A stretch of 43,518 bases of DNA, taken from NCBI RefSeq assembly GCF_000970465.2, contig NZ_LAJE02000236.1, positions 1 to 43,518 on the forward strand, written 5' to 3'. This DNA is from Devosia insulae DS-56. Lineage in GTDB: Bacteria > Pseudomonadota > Alphaproteobacteria > Rhizobiales > Devosiaceae. The notes under the pieces are model-generated. The model was not told where the DNA came from. It did not search any database and saw only the letters and a program-made list of their open reading frames with translations. Positions 17,267 to 24,741 of this stretch are shown in pieces (the first letter of the stretch is position 1; every line of letters starts with the position of its first letter). A program made the position numbers and the translations under genes.

Positions 17267-18225
17267 CTTGCACCTGCCGTTCTCTGGATGATGGCGGGAA
17301 TGGAAACGACCAAAACCGCGACCAGCAGCACCACGGTCGCCGCCGCGCCGTAGCCGAGTTTGAACTGGGTCATCGACTCCCGGTACATGAAGTAGCCAAC
17401 CGTTTCGGTGCTGCGCACCGGACCACCGCCGGTCAGGATGTAGATGATGTCGAAGGCCCGCAGCGCGCCGAGCAGGTTGATGAACACCGCAACCCGCACG
17501 CCAGGCAGCGACAGCGGCATCATGATGTTGCGCATCACCTGCCAATGGTTGGCGCCATCGATATAAGCCGCCTCGAACAGGGTCTTGGGGATCGACTGCA
17601 CCGAGGCAAAGCAGAGCATCAGCGGCAGGCCGACGCCGCCCCAGGATGCGGCGATGATGAGCACCCAGAGCGCAGTGCGCGGGTCACCCAGCCAGGGCTG
17701 CGCAAATCCGGGTTGGACGAGGCCGATCACCGCATTGAGCAGGCCGCCGGCGTCGGGGCGCAGGATGCCGATCCACATGTAGCCGGCCACCGCCTCGGAA
17801 ATTCCGAATGCCGCGAAGATCATCACCCGGAAGGGCAGCGTCTGGCGCGGCGCGAAGGCGCTCACCATGGCCAGCATCCAGCCCAGCCCCACCGAAATGA
17901 TGGTGGTCGAGATGGTGAAGGTCAGGGTGGTCAAGAGCGTGTTGCGAAACGCCGGATCGGTGAACAACTTCACGTAGTTGCCCACGCCGATGAACTTCGG
18001 CTTGGCGAGCCCCTTGATGTCGAAAAAGCTCAGCCGGATCGTATCGATCAGCGGGAATACCACGGCGATCCCGAACAGGATCAGCACCGGGGTGATCAGC
18101 AGCCAGGCTGCCGGCCAGTCCCCCATCCGCAGCCTGGTGGCGAGCCGATTGCTCTGCTCGCCACCAGACCGGGCGGGGCTGCCAGGACGCGCGTCCACCG
18201 TCCGGCTCGCCACCGTTTCCTGCAT
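17263..18225 (-). CDS. Carbohydrate ABC transporter permease (MalF/UgpA type)
   Basis: A 320-residue inner-membrane permease. After a polar N-terminus of about 35 residues come six helices beginning WLLITPVLILFGIAVVFPLIDTI; the EAA loop reads EAAYIDGANHWQVMRNIMMP, and ILTGGGPVRSTETVGYFMYR is the usual conserved segment before the last helices. It starts 1 nt after the binding-protein stop (TGA-G-ATG), so translation is probably coupled to that of the abundant binding protein. The start could also be a little further in. Confidence 0.9.
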   Translation of the reverse strand: MQETVASRTVDARPGSPARSGGEQSNRLATRLRMGDWPAAWLLITPVLILFGIAVVFPLIDTIRLSFFDIKGLAKPKFIGVGNYVKLFTDPAFRNTLLTTLTFTISTTIISVGLGWMLAMVSAFAPRQTLPFRVMIFAAFGISEAVAGYMWIGILRPDAGGLLNAVIGLVQPGFAQPWLGDPRTALWVLIIAASWGGVGLPLMLCFASVQSIPKTLFEAAYIDGANHWQVMRNIMMPLSLPGVRVAVFINLLGALRAFDIIYILTGGGPVRSTETVGYFMYRESMTQFKLGYGAAATVVLLVAVLVVSIPAIIQRTAGAR

Positions 18226-18226
18226 C

Positions 18227-19522
18227 TCAGTAGAGTTCCTGCGCCTTGGCTTCGATCGCCGCGGTTACCGCGTCGATCGTCGCATCGGACGGATCCTGCA
18301 GGAACTTCTGCAGCTGGACGCGATACTCATCGACGAGGTCGCCGGGAAGCAGGTCACCAAGGACGAACTGCACCTTGGACTGCGCCACGGCCGCGGTCGC
18401 GACCTGCTGCACCGGACCGAGCAGCGACGGGTCGGCATTCTTGCTGGGCGAGGCATAGCCATAGGAGGCGAGGATATCGGCAGCGTCCTTGCTGACCATG
18501 TAGACAGCAAAGGCATCGGCCGCCGCCGGGTTGGCGCCATTGGCGGTCACGGCCACTTCCTTGGCATCGACGCTTGAGGTGTCGTCATGCCCGAGGCCGA
18601 GCGCGGGGAACTGGAAGATCGAGTAGTCGACGCCTTCGTTGAGCTTGTAGTCGTTGCGGGCACGGGAGTTCATCCACATGCCGATCATCAGGTAGTTGGA
18701 GGCATCGGCAGTGAAGATCTGGTCGGCCGAGTAGTCCCAGTCGCCGGCGAACATCTGCTCGGGGGTGCCGCAGCAGCCGGCCTTGAGCAGCTCGGCATAC
18801 TTCTTGAGCGTGGTCTTGACGATATCGTCGGTCCACGGGATCTCGTGGGCCGCGAGCTTCGACGCAGCCTCGACGCCACCGGTGCGCAGCAGCAGGGTTT
18901 CAAACCACTCGCCATGCGCCCAGTACTTGGCCGGCATGGCGATCGGCGCGGCAAAGCCGGCGGCCTTGAGCTTGTCGAGCGAGGCGAGGAACTCTTCCCA
19001 GGTCTTGGGGGGCTCGACGCCGGCCTTTTCGAGATGGGCCTTCTTGTACCAGATGGCCGAGCGGTCGCCGTAGGTGTAGTTCACCCCGTAGGTGACGCCG
19101 GCGGTAGAGCCGAGATCCTTCCAGGATGGATCGAGCACAGCGTCGAGGCCGGCCGAAGCCCACAGATCGTCGATCGGACGCAGGATGCCGGCATCGACCA
19201 ACTCGGCGCGGAAAGCCGGCCAAGTGTTGATGATGATATCGACCTTTTCGCCGCCGAGCAGCGCCGTGCGCATCGGACCGCGCATGTCGCCCTGCCCCGT
19301 CACTACCAGCTCGCGGACGGCGACGCCCGGGTTCTTGGCGGTAAAATCGGCTTCGAGCTTCTGCCACATCTCGGCATCGGTGCCGCCCTGCCACTGCAGG
19401 ATGACGAGCTCGCCGCTCAGGTCTTGTGCCAGCACCGGCATTGCCGCCAGCACGATGGCGAGGCTTGCCCCGGCCAGCACGGCGCGACGGCGGACTTTGG
19501 ACGTGAGTTTATGCATGTTCAT
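18227..19522 (-). CDS. Sugar ABC transporter substrate-binding protein (SBP family 1)
   Basis: A 431-residue periplasmic protein. The signal peptide (RRRAVLAGASLAIVLAAMPVLAQ) ends near residue 33. The mature part shows the family 1 pattern: GELVILQWQGGTDAEMWQKL, then FTAKNPGVAVRE, and ADQIFTADASNYLMIGMW. GGAGGAGG lies about 6 nt before the ATG at 19522; a second ATG two codons on is also possible. It is the first gene of the operon that carries the GH151-like and GH95 enzymes, so a fucosylated oligosaccharide is the likely ligand by context only. Confidence 0.9.
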   Translation of the reverse strand: MNMHKLTSKVRRRAVLAGASLAIVLAAMPVLAQDLSGELVILQWQGGTDAEMWQKLEADFTAKNPGVAVRELVVTGQGDMRGPMRTALLGGEKVDIIINTWPAFRAELVDAGILRPIDDLWASAGLDAVLDPSWKDLGSTAGVTYGVNYTYGDRSAIWYKKAHLEKAGVEPPKTWEEFLASLDKLKAAGFAAPIAMPAKYWAHGEWFETLLLRTGGVEAASKLAAHEIPWTDDIVKTTLKKYAELLKAGCCGTPEQMFAGDWDYSADQIFTADASNYLMIGMWMNSRARNDYKLNEGVDYSIFQFPALGLGHDDTSSVDAKEVAVTANGANPAAADAFAVYMVSKDAADILASYGYASPSKNADPSLLGPVQQVATAAVAQSKVQFVLGDLLPGDLVDEYRVQLQKFLQDPSDATIDAVTAAIEAKAQELY

Positions 19523-19576
19523 TGGTTCCTCCTCCTTGATTGCCGACCTTCAGGCCGTTCCTCCATCAAGTAAGTT

Positions 19577-19609
19577 GAAACGTTATCATCTAAGTTGCAT
19601 GTCGCAACC
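19577..19609. promoter_or_regulatory. Candidate LacI operator and inverted repeat before the fucosyl-oligosaccharide operon
   Basis: GAAACGTTATC (19577-19587) has the AACGTT centre typical of LacI-family operators but imperfect outer arms. Next to it, GTTGC and GCAAC (19595-19609) form a 5-bp inverted repeat. Both lie 55-90 bp upstream of the binding-protein start, where an operator would be expected. The LacI protein encoded inside this operon is the natural candidate; binding is inference. Confidence 0.35.
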
Positions 19610-19689
19610 CGATCAGGGCGATAGCAGATGAAAAATCCTTCTAACATGTCAGTGCCGCGCCCCCGCTTTGCAGCACCAAACGGGTAACG

Positions 19690-19715
19690 CCCCGCGGGTG
19701 CCATGACCCACGGGG
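19690..19715 (-). terminator. Hairpin downstream of the dehydrogenase gene
   Basis: CCCCGCGGGT (19690-19699) pairs with ACCCACGGGG (19706-19715) with one mismatch and a 6-nt loop. It lies 34 nt past the dehydrogenase stop and before the promoter of the next operon. There is no T-run, so it may be a weak or Rho-assisted terminator. Confidence 0.4.
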
Positions 19716-19748
19716 TTCTACAGATCGCAGTCGCAAAGCGACCGGTGG

Positions 19749-20762
19749 CTAGGCGGTGATCTCGATCACCGCCTTGATAAGTCCACGCTTCTGCGTGGCC
19801 CAGAGTGCGATGTCGCGCGCCGCATCAGTCAGCGTCGTGCGATGCGTGATGAGCTTGTCGATGGGGATGCGACCGGACGCGATCGCGGCGATCACCTGTT
19901 GAAAATCTTCCGACGTGGCGTTGCGACTGCCGAGCAGTGCCATCTCCTTGCGATGAAAATCGGGGTCCTCGAAGCTGATCGAGCTCTTCACCACGCTGAC
20001 GAGGACATAGGTCCCGCCATGCGCGACGAAATCGAAGCCGCCCTGCATCGAGCGGGCGTTGCCGGTCGCATCGAACACGATGTCGAAACCGTCTCCGCCG
20101 GTTTGTGCGGCGGCGGCCTCCCTGGCCCCGTCGCCCGCGACGATCGTTCGAGCCCCGACAATCGCCTCGGCGACCGCGAGTCGCGCCGGATCGAGATCCA
20201 TCATGGTGACCGTAGCGCCCGAGAGCGCCGCAAAGAGCCCCACGCCAAGACCGATGGGACCCGCCCCGATCACCAAAGCGCGCTGTCCTGCCGCCGCCTT
20301 CGAGCGGCGCACGGCATGGGCCCCAATGGCGAGGAACTCGACGGTAGCGCAGGCATCGACGCTCAACCCCTCTGATTTGACCAGGTTCGCGGCAGGCAGG
20401 CTGAGCAGCGAGGCCATGCCGCCGTCGCGATGCACGCCGAGCACGGCGATCCGCACGCAGCAATTCGGCTTGCCGGCGCGGCAGGCGATGCAACTGCCGC
20501 AGGAAATGTAGGGGTTGACCACGCAGATCTCACCAGGATCGAAACCCGAGCCATCAGGCGCTTCCAGCACCTCGACCGCGAGCTCATGTCCCATGACGCG
20601 CGGATATTCGAGGAACGGGTGCTTGCCCTCGTAGATGTGGTAGTCGGTGCCGCAGATCCCCACCCGGAGCGGGCGCACCAGCGCCTCGCCTTCGCCGTGC
20701 TGTGGGGTTGGCCGGGTCTCGAGCTCGAGCACTCCGGGCTGGCGGCAGACAAGCGCATGCAT
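19749..20762 (-). CDS. Zinc-dependent alcohol dehydrogenase, RspB/LgoD (L-galactonate 5-dehydrogenase)-like
   Basis: A 337-residue medium-chain dehydrogenase. Catalytic zinc ligands are C37 (GICGTDYH) and H59-E60 (MGHEL); the structural zinc site is complete with C88, C91, C94 and C102. The Rossmann motif is VIGAGPIGLGVGLF. Segments such as YPRVMGHE, CGSCIACRAGKPNCC, VLGVHRDGG and LLGSRNATSEDF match the E. coli RspB/LgoD branch, which oxidises sugar acids such as L-galactonate. Next to fucosidase genes, a role in L-fucose or L-galactose acid metabolism is attractive but inferred. ATG at 20762 is preferred; an in-frame TTG at 20768 is possible. No strong ribosome binding site is seen, and an unusual hairpin lies 27 nt upstream. 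Confidence 0.82.
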   Translation of the reverse strand: MHALVCRQPGVLELETRPTPQHGEGEALVRPLRVGICGTDYHIYEGKHPFLEYPRVMGHELAVEVLEAPDGSGFDPGEICVVNPYISCGSCIACRAGKPNCCVRIAVLGVHRDGGMASLLSLPAANLVKSEGLSVDACATVEFLAIGAHAVRRSKAAAGQRALVIGAGPIGLGVGLFAALSGATVTMMDLDPARLAVAEAIVGARTIVAGDGAREAAAAQTGGDGFDIVFDATGNARSMQGGFDFVAHGGTYVLVSVVKSSISFEDPDFHRKEMALLGSRNATSEDFQQVIAAIASGRIPIDKLITHRTTLTDAARDIALWATQKRGLIKAVIEITA

Positions 20763-20788
20763 ACTCAAAGACTTTCGATTGACGTGGA

Positions 20789-20831
20789 GCGCTTTCAGGA
20801 AAAGTTGCAGACTTTTCCGGTTCGAAAGCGC
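20789..20831. promoter_or_regulatory. Nested inverted repeats in the dehydrogenase leader
   Basis: An outer pair GCGCTTTC (20789-20796) and GAAAGCGC (20824-20831) encloses an inner pair GGAAAAGT (20798-20805) and ACTTTTCC (20811-20818); the two centres are about 2 bp apart. As RNA it makes a long hairpin with one asymmetric internal loop, 27 nt before the dehydrogenase ATG. As DNA it could be a double operator. No T-run follows on the minus strand, so it is not a simple terminator. Confidence 0.5.
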
Positions 20832-20858
20832 GACAAACCGAAAACCTGCGTGGAAAAT

Positions 20859-20900
20859 GCGAGAGCCGGGTCCCGGGGAGACCGAGGGCCCGGCTCTCGC
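20859..20900 (-). terminator. Intrinsic terminator of the ribose-type importer operon
   Basis: GCGAGAGCCGGG and CCCGGCTCTCGC (20859-20870 and 20889-20900) form a perfect 12-bp stem with an 18-nt loop, 6 nt past the binding-protein stop. On the minus strand the stem is followed by ATTTTCC. This is the best terminator in the window and separates the importer from the dehydrogenase. Confidence 0.75.
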
Positions 20901-20906
20901 GGCGCG

Positions 20907-21824
20907 TCACTGGAACTGAGACATGGTGTCCTTGGTCACCAGTGCGGCGCCCGAGTCGATGAGGAGTGGGACCTCATCGCCGCGGATGGCCTTGACCAGG
21001 GCATCGACGCCGAGCTCGGCCATCTTCGCCGGGAACTGCGCGACGGTCGCGTCTTCGATGCCTGCGGTCAGGGCTTCCGCTTCGCCGCAGCAGAAATCGA
21101 AGCCCACCAGGACGATCGCGTCGCTTGCGATGCCGGCGTTCTTGATGGCCTGCGCGGCGCCTGCGGCTGGAGGGCCGCAAGCAGCATAGATCGCCTTCAA
21201 ATCAGGATTGGCGGTGAGCAGATCCTGGGCGACGTTAATCCCGAGTTCTTCGGTGCAGTTGGTGCCGGCACGCCCGACCACCTTGACCTCAACGCCCTTG
21301 AGGCCCTCGAGCATGCCGTTGACGCGATCGTCCAATGCCGGGACACCCGGGACGCCTTCGAGAATGCCGAGTGTATCGCCAGCCTTGAGCACCGACTTGA
21401 GGTACTGTCCGGCAATCACCCCGGCGGCATAGTTGTCGGTGGTGGCGAGTGAGGTCAGTCCCTTCCAGTCGGGGATGCTGTTGTCCATCAGGACGATCTT
21501 CACGCCCTGGGAAATCGCCTTGTCGAGCGCCGGCGCTACCGTCGGATCGACCGGGGTCAGGGCAATGCCCTGCACACCCTGGGTGACCATCGATTCGATC
21601 TGGGCGATCTGGCCCTCGATATCGGTGGCCGAGGTGCCTTGACCGTAGATGATCTCGACACCCGGATTGGCCGCCGCATAAGCCTTGGCCGCGTCTTCCA
21701 TGGTGGCAAAGAACGGCACCGGGAACTTGGTGATGAACCCGAGCTTCACGTTGTCCTCTGCGACGGCAGGCCCGGCAATCGCCGCAGCGAGCGCCAACCC
21801 TCCCAGCAGTCGTTTGAGCTTCAT
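20907..21824 (-). CDS. Sugar ABC transporter substrate-binding protein (ribose type, periplasmic-binding-protein-like I fold)
   Basis: A 305-residue periplasmic protein. The signal peptide MKLKRLLGGLALAAAIAGPAVAE ends near residue 22. The mature part follows the RbsB pattern: VKLGFITKFPVPFFATMEDA, IEGQIAQIESMVTQGVQGIALTP, VKIVLMDNSIPD, and ATTDNYAAGVIAGQYL. ATG at 21824 is chosen for the GGGAGG site 5 nt upstream; the longer frame to 22031 lies within the ATPase gene's end. It is the last gene of the three-gene importer, after the permease and ATPase, which is not the usual binding-protein-first order. The mature protein has several Cys residues, including adjacent pairs. Ligand unknown. Confidence 0.88.
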   Translation of the reverse strand: MKLKRLLGGLALAAAIAGPAVAEDNVKLGFITKFPVPFFATMEDAAKAYAAANPGVEIIYGQGTSATDIEGQIAQIESMVTQGVQGIALTPVDPTVAPALDKAISQGVKIVLMDNSIPDWKGLTSLATTDNYAAGVIAGQYLKSVLKAGDTLGILEGVPGVPALDDRVNGMLEGLKGVEVKVVGRAGTNCTEELGINVAQDLLTANPDLKAIYAACGPPAAGAAQAIKNAGIASDAIVLVGFDFCCGEAEALTAGIEDATVAQFPAKMAELGVDALVKAIRGDEVPLLIDSGAALVTKDTMSQFQ

Positions 21825-21839
21825 AGTTTCCTCCCATTC

Positions 21840-21857
21840 CGACCGCGTTGGCGGTCG
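21840..21857 (-). promoter_or_regulatory. Stem-loop before the ribose-type binding-protein gene
   Basis: CGACCGC and GCGGTCG form a 7-bp stem with a GTTG/CAAC tetraloop in the 85-nt gap between the ATPase stop and the binding-protein start. It lies just upstream of the ribosome binding site. It may mark a processing point or internal expression step-up; this is inference. Confidence 0.4.
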
Positions 21858-21909
21858 CTCTCCTCGATCCCTCTCGGAATCGATCCCCCGAGCGCTTGCA
21901 CCGGCGCCC

Positions 21910-22677
21910 TTAGGCCTCTGCCCCGACGATGAGCGAGACCAGTTCGTGTTGATTTGCCTTGCTTGGCTTGAGCTCGCCGACCTTGCGCCCCTGCCGCAGC
22001 ACCACGGCGCGGTCGGCCAGTTCGACGACATGTTCCATGTTGTGGGTGATGAGGATCACCGCGTTGCCCTCATCACGCAGCTGCGCGATGAGGTCGAGGA
22101 CCTTGCGCGCCTCGCGCAGCCCGAGCGCCGCGGTCGGCTCGTCCAGCATCACCACCTTGCGGGCGAACACCGTCGCCCGCGCCACGGCGATGGCCTGGCG
22201 CTGCCCGCCCGACATCAGCGCCACCGGCGCATCGAAGCGGGGCAACCGCACCTTCAGCCGCTCGATCACCGCGGCGGCCTCCTGGTCCATCGCCCGGCGC
22301 CTCAGCAGCCGCATGCCGCGTGGCAGCCAGGAGGGGAAAGACAGCTCCCGCCCGCAGTAAAAGTTCTGCGCCGGGGTCAGGTTGTCGAACAGCGCCAGGT
22401 CCTGGTAGACGGTCTCGATGCCGGCGCTGCGCGCTGCGGCCGGATTGTGGATGGCGGTCCGCTGGCCATCGAGTTCGATCTCGCCGCCATCCAGCCCGTG
22501 GACGCCGCTGATGCATTTGACCAGTGTCGACTTGCCGGCGCCATTATCGCCAAGCAGCGCCAGCACCTCACCGCGATACGCTTCGAGGCTCACGCCCTTT
22601 AAGGCGTGCACGGCGCCGAAGCGCTTTTCGGCATTGCGCACAGCAAGGACCGGCGAGGCGGACGCGGCGGCGGTCAT
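21910..22677 (-). CDS. Sugar ABC transporter ATP-binding protein, single-domain (ribose/fructose type)
   Basis: A 255-residue ATPase. Walker A GDNGAGKST (about 43-51), signature LMSGGQRQAIAVARA, Walker B KVVMLDEPTAALG and the H-loop LITHNMEHV are present. It has one nucleotide-binding domain, unlike the double-domain RbsA/XylG proteins, so it would work as a homodimer, as in FrcA-type systems of rhizobia. ATG at 22677 overlaps the permease stop by 4 bp (ATGA); the open frame beyond it is shadow of the permease gene. Confidence 0.9.
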   Translation of the reverse strand: MTAAASASPVLAVRNAEKRFGAVHALKGVSLEAYRGEVLALLGDNGAGKSTLVKCISGVHGLDGGEIELDGQRTAIHNPAAARSAGIETVYQDLALFDNLTPAQNFYCGRELSFPSWLPRGMRLLRRRAMDQEAAAVIERLKVRLPRFDAPVALMSGGQRQAIAVARATVFARKVVMLDEPTAALGLREARKVLDLIAQLRDEGNAVILITHNMEHVVELADRAVVLRQGRKVGELKPSKANQHELVSLIVGAEA

Positions 22678-23720
22678 GACGCCCTCCCCGACTGCATGAC
22701 GCGCACCCGCGCTTCCAGATGGTTGCGCAGCACGTCCGCCTCGACGGCCAGTACGATGATCGCCCCGATGGCAATCATCTGAAAGAACACATCGACATTG
22801 AGCAGGTTGAGGGCGTTGCGGATTACCCCGATCATCACGGCGCCGACCAGGGCATGCCCGATATGGCCGCGCCCGCCCAGGAAACTGGCGCCACCGATGA
22901 TCACCGCCGCAATGGTGTCGAGCTCGAGCAGGTTCCCATAAAGCGGCGAGGCGGCTTCGGTGCGGCCCGCCAGCACGATGGCGCCGACGCCGGCACAGAG
23001 GCCCGAGATGACATAGACCGAGACCAGAACCCACTTGACCGGGATGCCCATCTGCACTGCTGCCTCGGGCTTACCGCCCACCGCATAGATCCAACGCCCC
23101 CACACCATGGCGCGGGCCATCAGCAGGACCAATGCCGCGACGCCGAACACCACGAAGAACGAGTTGGGAATGCCGAACGTCGCACCGCCGCCGATAAAGG
23201 CGATCTCGCTCGGCATGCCGCGCATCGTGGTGTGTCCGATGGCGAACTCCAGCGCCAGGCCACGGGCGATGCTGAGCGTCGCGAGCGTGATGATGAAGGG
23301 GTGGGGCAGCCGGCCAAACACATAGACGATACCGTTGACCGCCCCCACCAGGCCACCGGCGGTAAGCATTGCGATCATCACCAGCGGGCCGGAATCGGCG
23401 AGGCGGTAGACCAGCCCACCGATCACCGTTGCCAGCGCCAGGTTGGCGCCGACCGAGAGATCGATGCCGCGGGTCAGGATCACCAGGTGCTGGCCGATCG
23501 CGACGATGGCGATCACCGCAGACTGGGCCAGGATGTTGCCGAGATTGACCGGCTTGAGGAAGTTGGGGGTGGCGAGACTGATGCCGACCACCAGCAGGAT
23601 CAGGATCAGCACCGGACCGATACCAAGCAGCTTCAGCGCCACGCCAAGCGCTGTGCCGTCCGCGAGCGACCGGGCACGTACCTCAGCCGTTTCGGTATCT
23701 GGTCCCTGTTTTGCCAGCAC
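22674..23720 (-). CDS. Sugar ABC transporter permease (RbsC type)
   Basis: A 348-residue inner-membrane permease with 8-10 hydrophobic helices. The RbsC landmarks are present: ILTRGIDLSVGANLALATVIGG, GLVGAVNGIVYVFGRLPHPFIITLATLSIARGLAL and TIAAVIIGGASFLGGRGHIGHALVGAVMIGVIRNALNLL. The start is GTG at 23720 with GGGAGGGG just upstream. It is the first gene of this importer and diverges from the GntR gene at 23818 across 97 bp. Confidence 0.9.
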   Translation of the reverse strand: MLAKQGPDTETAEVRARSLADGTALGVALKLLGIGPVLILILLVVGISLATPNFLKPVNLGNILAQSAVIAIVAIGQHLVILTRGIDLSVGANLALATVIGGLVYRLADSGPLVMIAMLTAGGLVGAVNGIVYVFGRLPHPFIITLATLSIARGLALEFAIGHTTMRGMPSEIAFIGGGATFGIPNSFFVVFGVAALVLLMARAMVWGRWIYAVGGKPEAAVQMGIPVKWVLVSVYVISGLCAGVGAIVLAGRTEAASPLYGNLLELDTIAAVIIGGASFLGGRGHIGHALVGAVMIGVIRNALNLLNVDVFFQMIAIGAIIVLAVEADVLRNHLEARVRVMQSGRAS

Positions 23721-23738
23721 ACGCCCCTCCCGTGTTTC

Positions 23739-23750
23739 TTATGTACAAAA
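23739..23750. promoter_or_regulatory. Candidate GntR operator in the divergent promoter
   Basis: TTATGTACAAAA is a near-palindrome around TGTACA (5 of 6 pairs match) and lies 19 nt upstream of the permease GTG and 68 nt upstream of the gntR GTG. The GTAC core fits GntR-family operators and is shared with the perfect palindrome at 7889-7900. The divergent GntR protein encoded at 23818 is the likely binder. Confidence 0.4.
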
Positions 23751-23817
23751 AACTTCTATTTCCGCGCATCGTCAAATTGTTTTTTATCAGTTACAGAACA
23801 GATGAACGGAGAGCGAT

Positions 23818-24717
23818 GTGAAGACCGATACGTTGTTCAAACGGGCATTCAACGATGCCCTGCTGTTGACCTCGCGGCTGCGCGACGGTGATCCGATACC
23901 GTCTGAGACCACGCTGGCGGCCGAGCTGGGTGTGAGCCGCACTACGGTGCGCAAGATCCTTCAGACGCTCACCGAAGAGGGCGTGGTGGCCGGTGCGGGA
24001 CGGTCGCGCTTTGCGCGCGCTTCAGCCGGCGAGGTGCTGCCCTTCCCCGAAGCCGAGACGGTGCCGACCTCGGTGCAGGTCGAAAAACAGTTCATGGAAT
24101 GGATGCTGCGCGGCGACGCTAAAGCCGGGGCGCTGATCAACGAGCTCGACCTGGCGCGTCAGTTCAAAGTTGCGACCACGGTGATCCGCGAATTTCTGAA
24201 CAGTTTTCAGCGGTTCGGGCTGATCGAGCGGCGGCCGAGCGGCGGCTGGGTGTTGCAAGGCTTCACCCATAGCTTCGCGCTGGAGCTGTTCGAGATCCGC
24301 GAGATGTTCGAGCTGCGCTCAGCCCGGGAGTTCAGCAGCCTGCCGGAGAGCTCGCCGCTGTGGCACGAACTGCGCAGGTTGCGCCAGGAGCATCTCGACC
24401 TGCTGGGCGAGATCGAGACCCGCTTCCAGGATTTTTCCGACCTCGACAGCCGCTTTCACCGGCTGGTGAACACGGCCGTGCCGAACCGCTTCATCGACGG
24501 CTTCTTCGATATCATCACGCTGATTTTCCACTACCACTACCAGTGGAACAAGCAGGACGAGCGGGAGCGCAACGAGGTGGCGATCCGCGAGCATCTTGCC
24601 TACATCGATGCACTGCTGAGCCAATCGCGGAGCGCGGTCGCCAGCGCCTGCCGCAAGCACCTGGCTTCGGCGAGGCAAACGCTGATCCGCTCCACCAGCG
24701 ATGCTGCGGCAGGCTGA
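23818..24717 (+). CDS. GntR-family regulator with two winged-helix domains and an FCD domain
   Basis: A 299-residue protein. Residues about 4-68 form one GntR-type winged helix (IPSETTLAAELGVSRTTVRKIL and LTEEGVV). Residues about 85-150 form a second one (GDAKAGALINELDLARQFKV, TTVIREFLNSFQRFGLIERR, wing GGWVLQ). The rest is an FCD-like helical domain with D/H in DLDSRFHRLV and H in IREHLAYID and CRKHLASAR. Most GntR/FCD proteins have one winged helix and are 220-250 residues long. The start is GTG at 23818, overlapping an ATG-TGA pair one frame off. It diverges from the ribose-type importer and probably controls it. Confidence 0.82.
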   Translation: MKTDTLFKRAFNDALLLTSRLRDGDPIPSETTLAAELGVSRTTVRKILQTLTEEGVVAGAGRSRFARASAGEVLPFPEAETVPTSVQVEKQFMEWMLRGDAKAGALINELDLARQFKVATTVIREFLNSFQRFGLIERRPSGGWVLQGFTHSFALELFEIREMFELRSAREFSSLPESSPLWHELRRLRQEHLDLLGEIETRFQDFSDLDSRFHRLVNTAVPNRFIDGFFDIITLIFHYHYQWNKQDERERNEVAIREHLAYIDALLSQSRSAVASACRKHLASARQTLIRSTSDAAAG

Positions 24718-24741
24718 GCGAGTTCGCTGCTCCGCTCAGCC
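24712..24741. terminator. Bidirectional terminator hairpin carrying both stop codons
   Basis: GGCTGAGCG (24712-24720) and CGCTCAGCC (24733-24741) form a perfect 9-bp stem with a 12-nt loop. The left arm contains the TGA of the gntR gene (24715-24717) and the right arm contains the TGA of the convergent permease (24736-24738, other strand). It is compact and symmetric, so it could stop transcription from both sides, though T-runs are lacking. Confidence 0.55.

Noticed and set aside
20907-21824. Frameshift or fusion suggested by the long upstream extension of the binding-protein frame to 22031
   Set aside because: The extension overlaps the ATPase end in another frame; the ATG at 21824 has a good ribosome binding site and starts a normal signal peptide.
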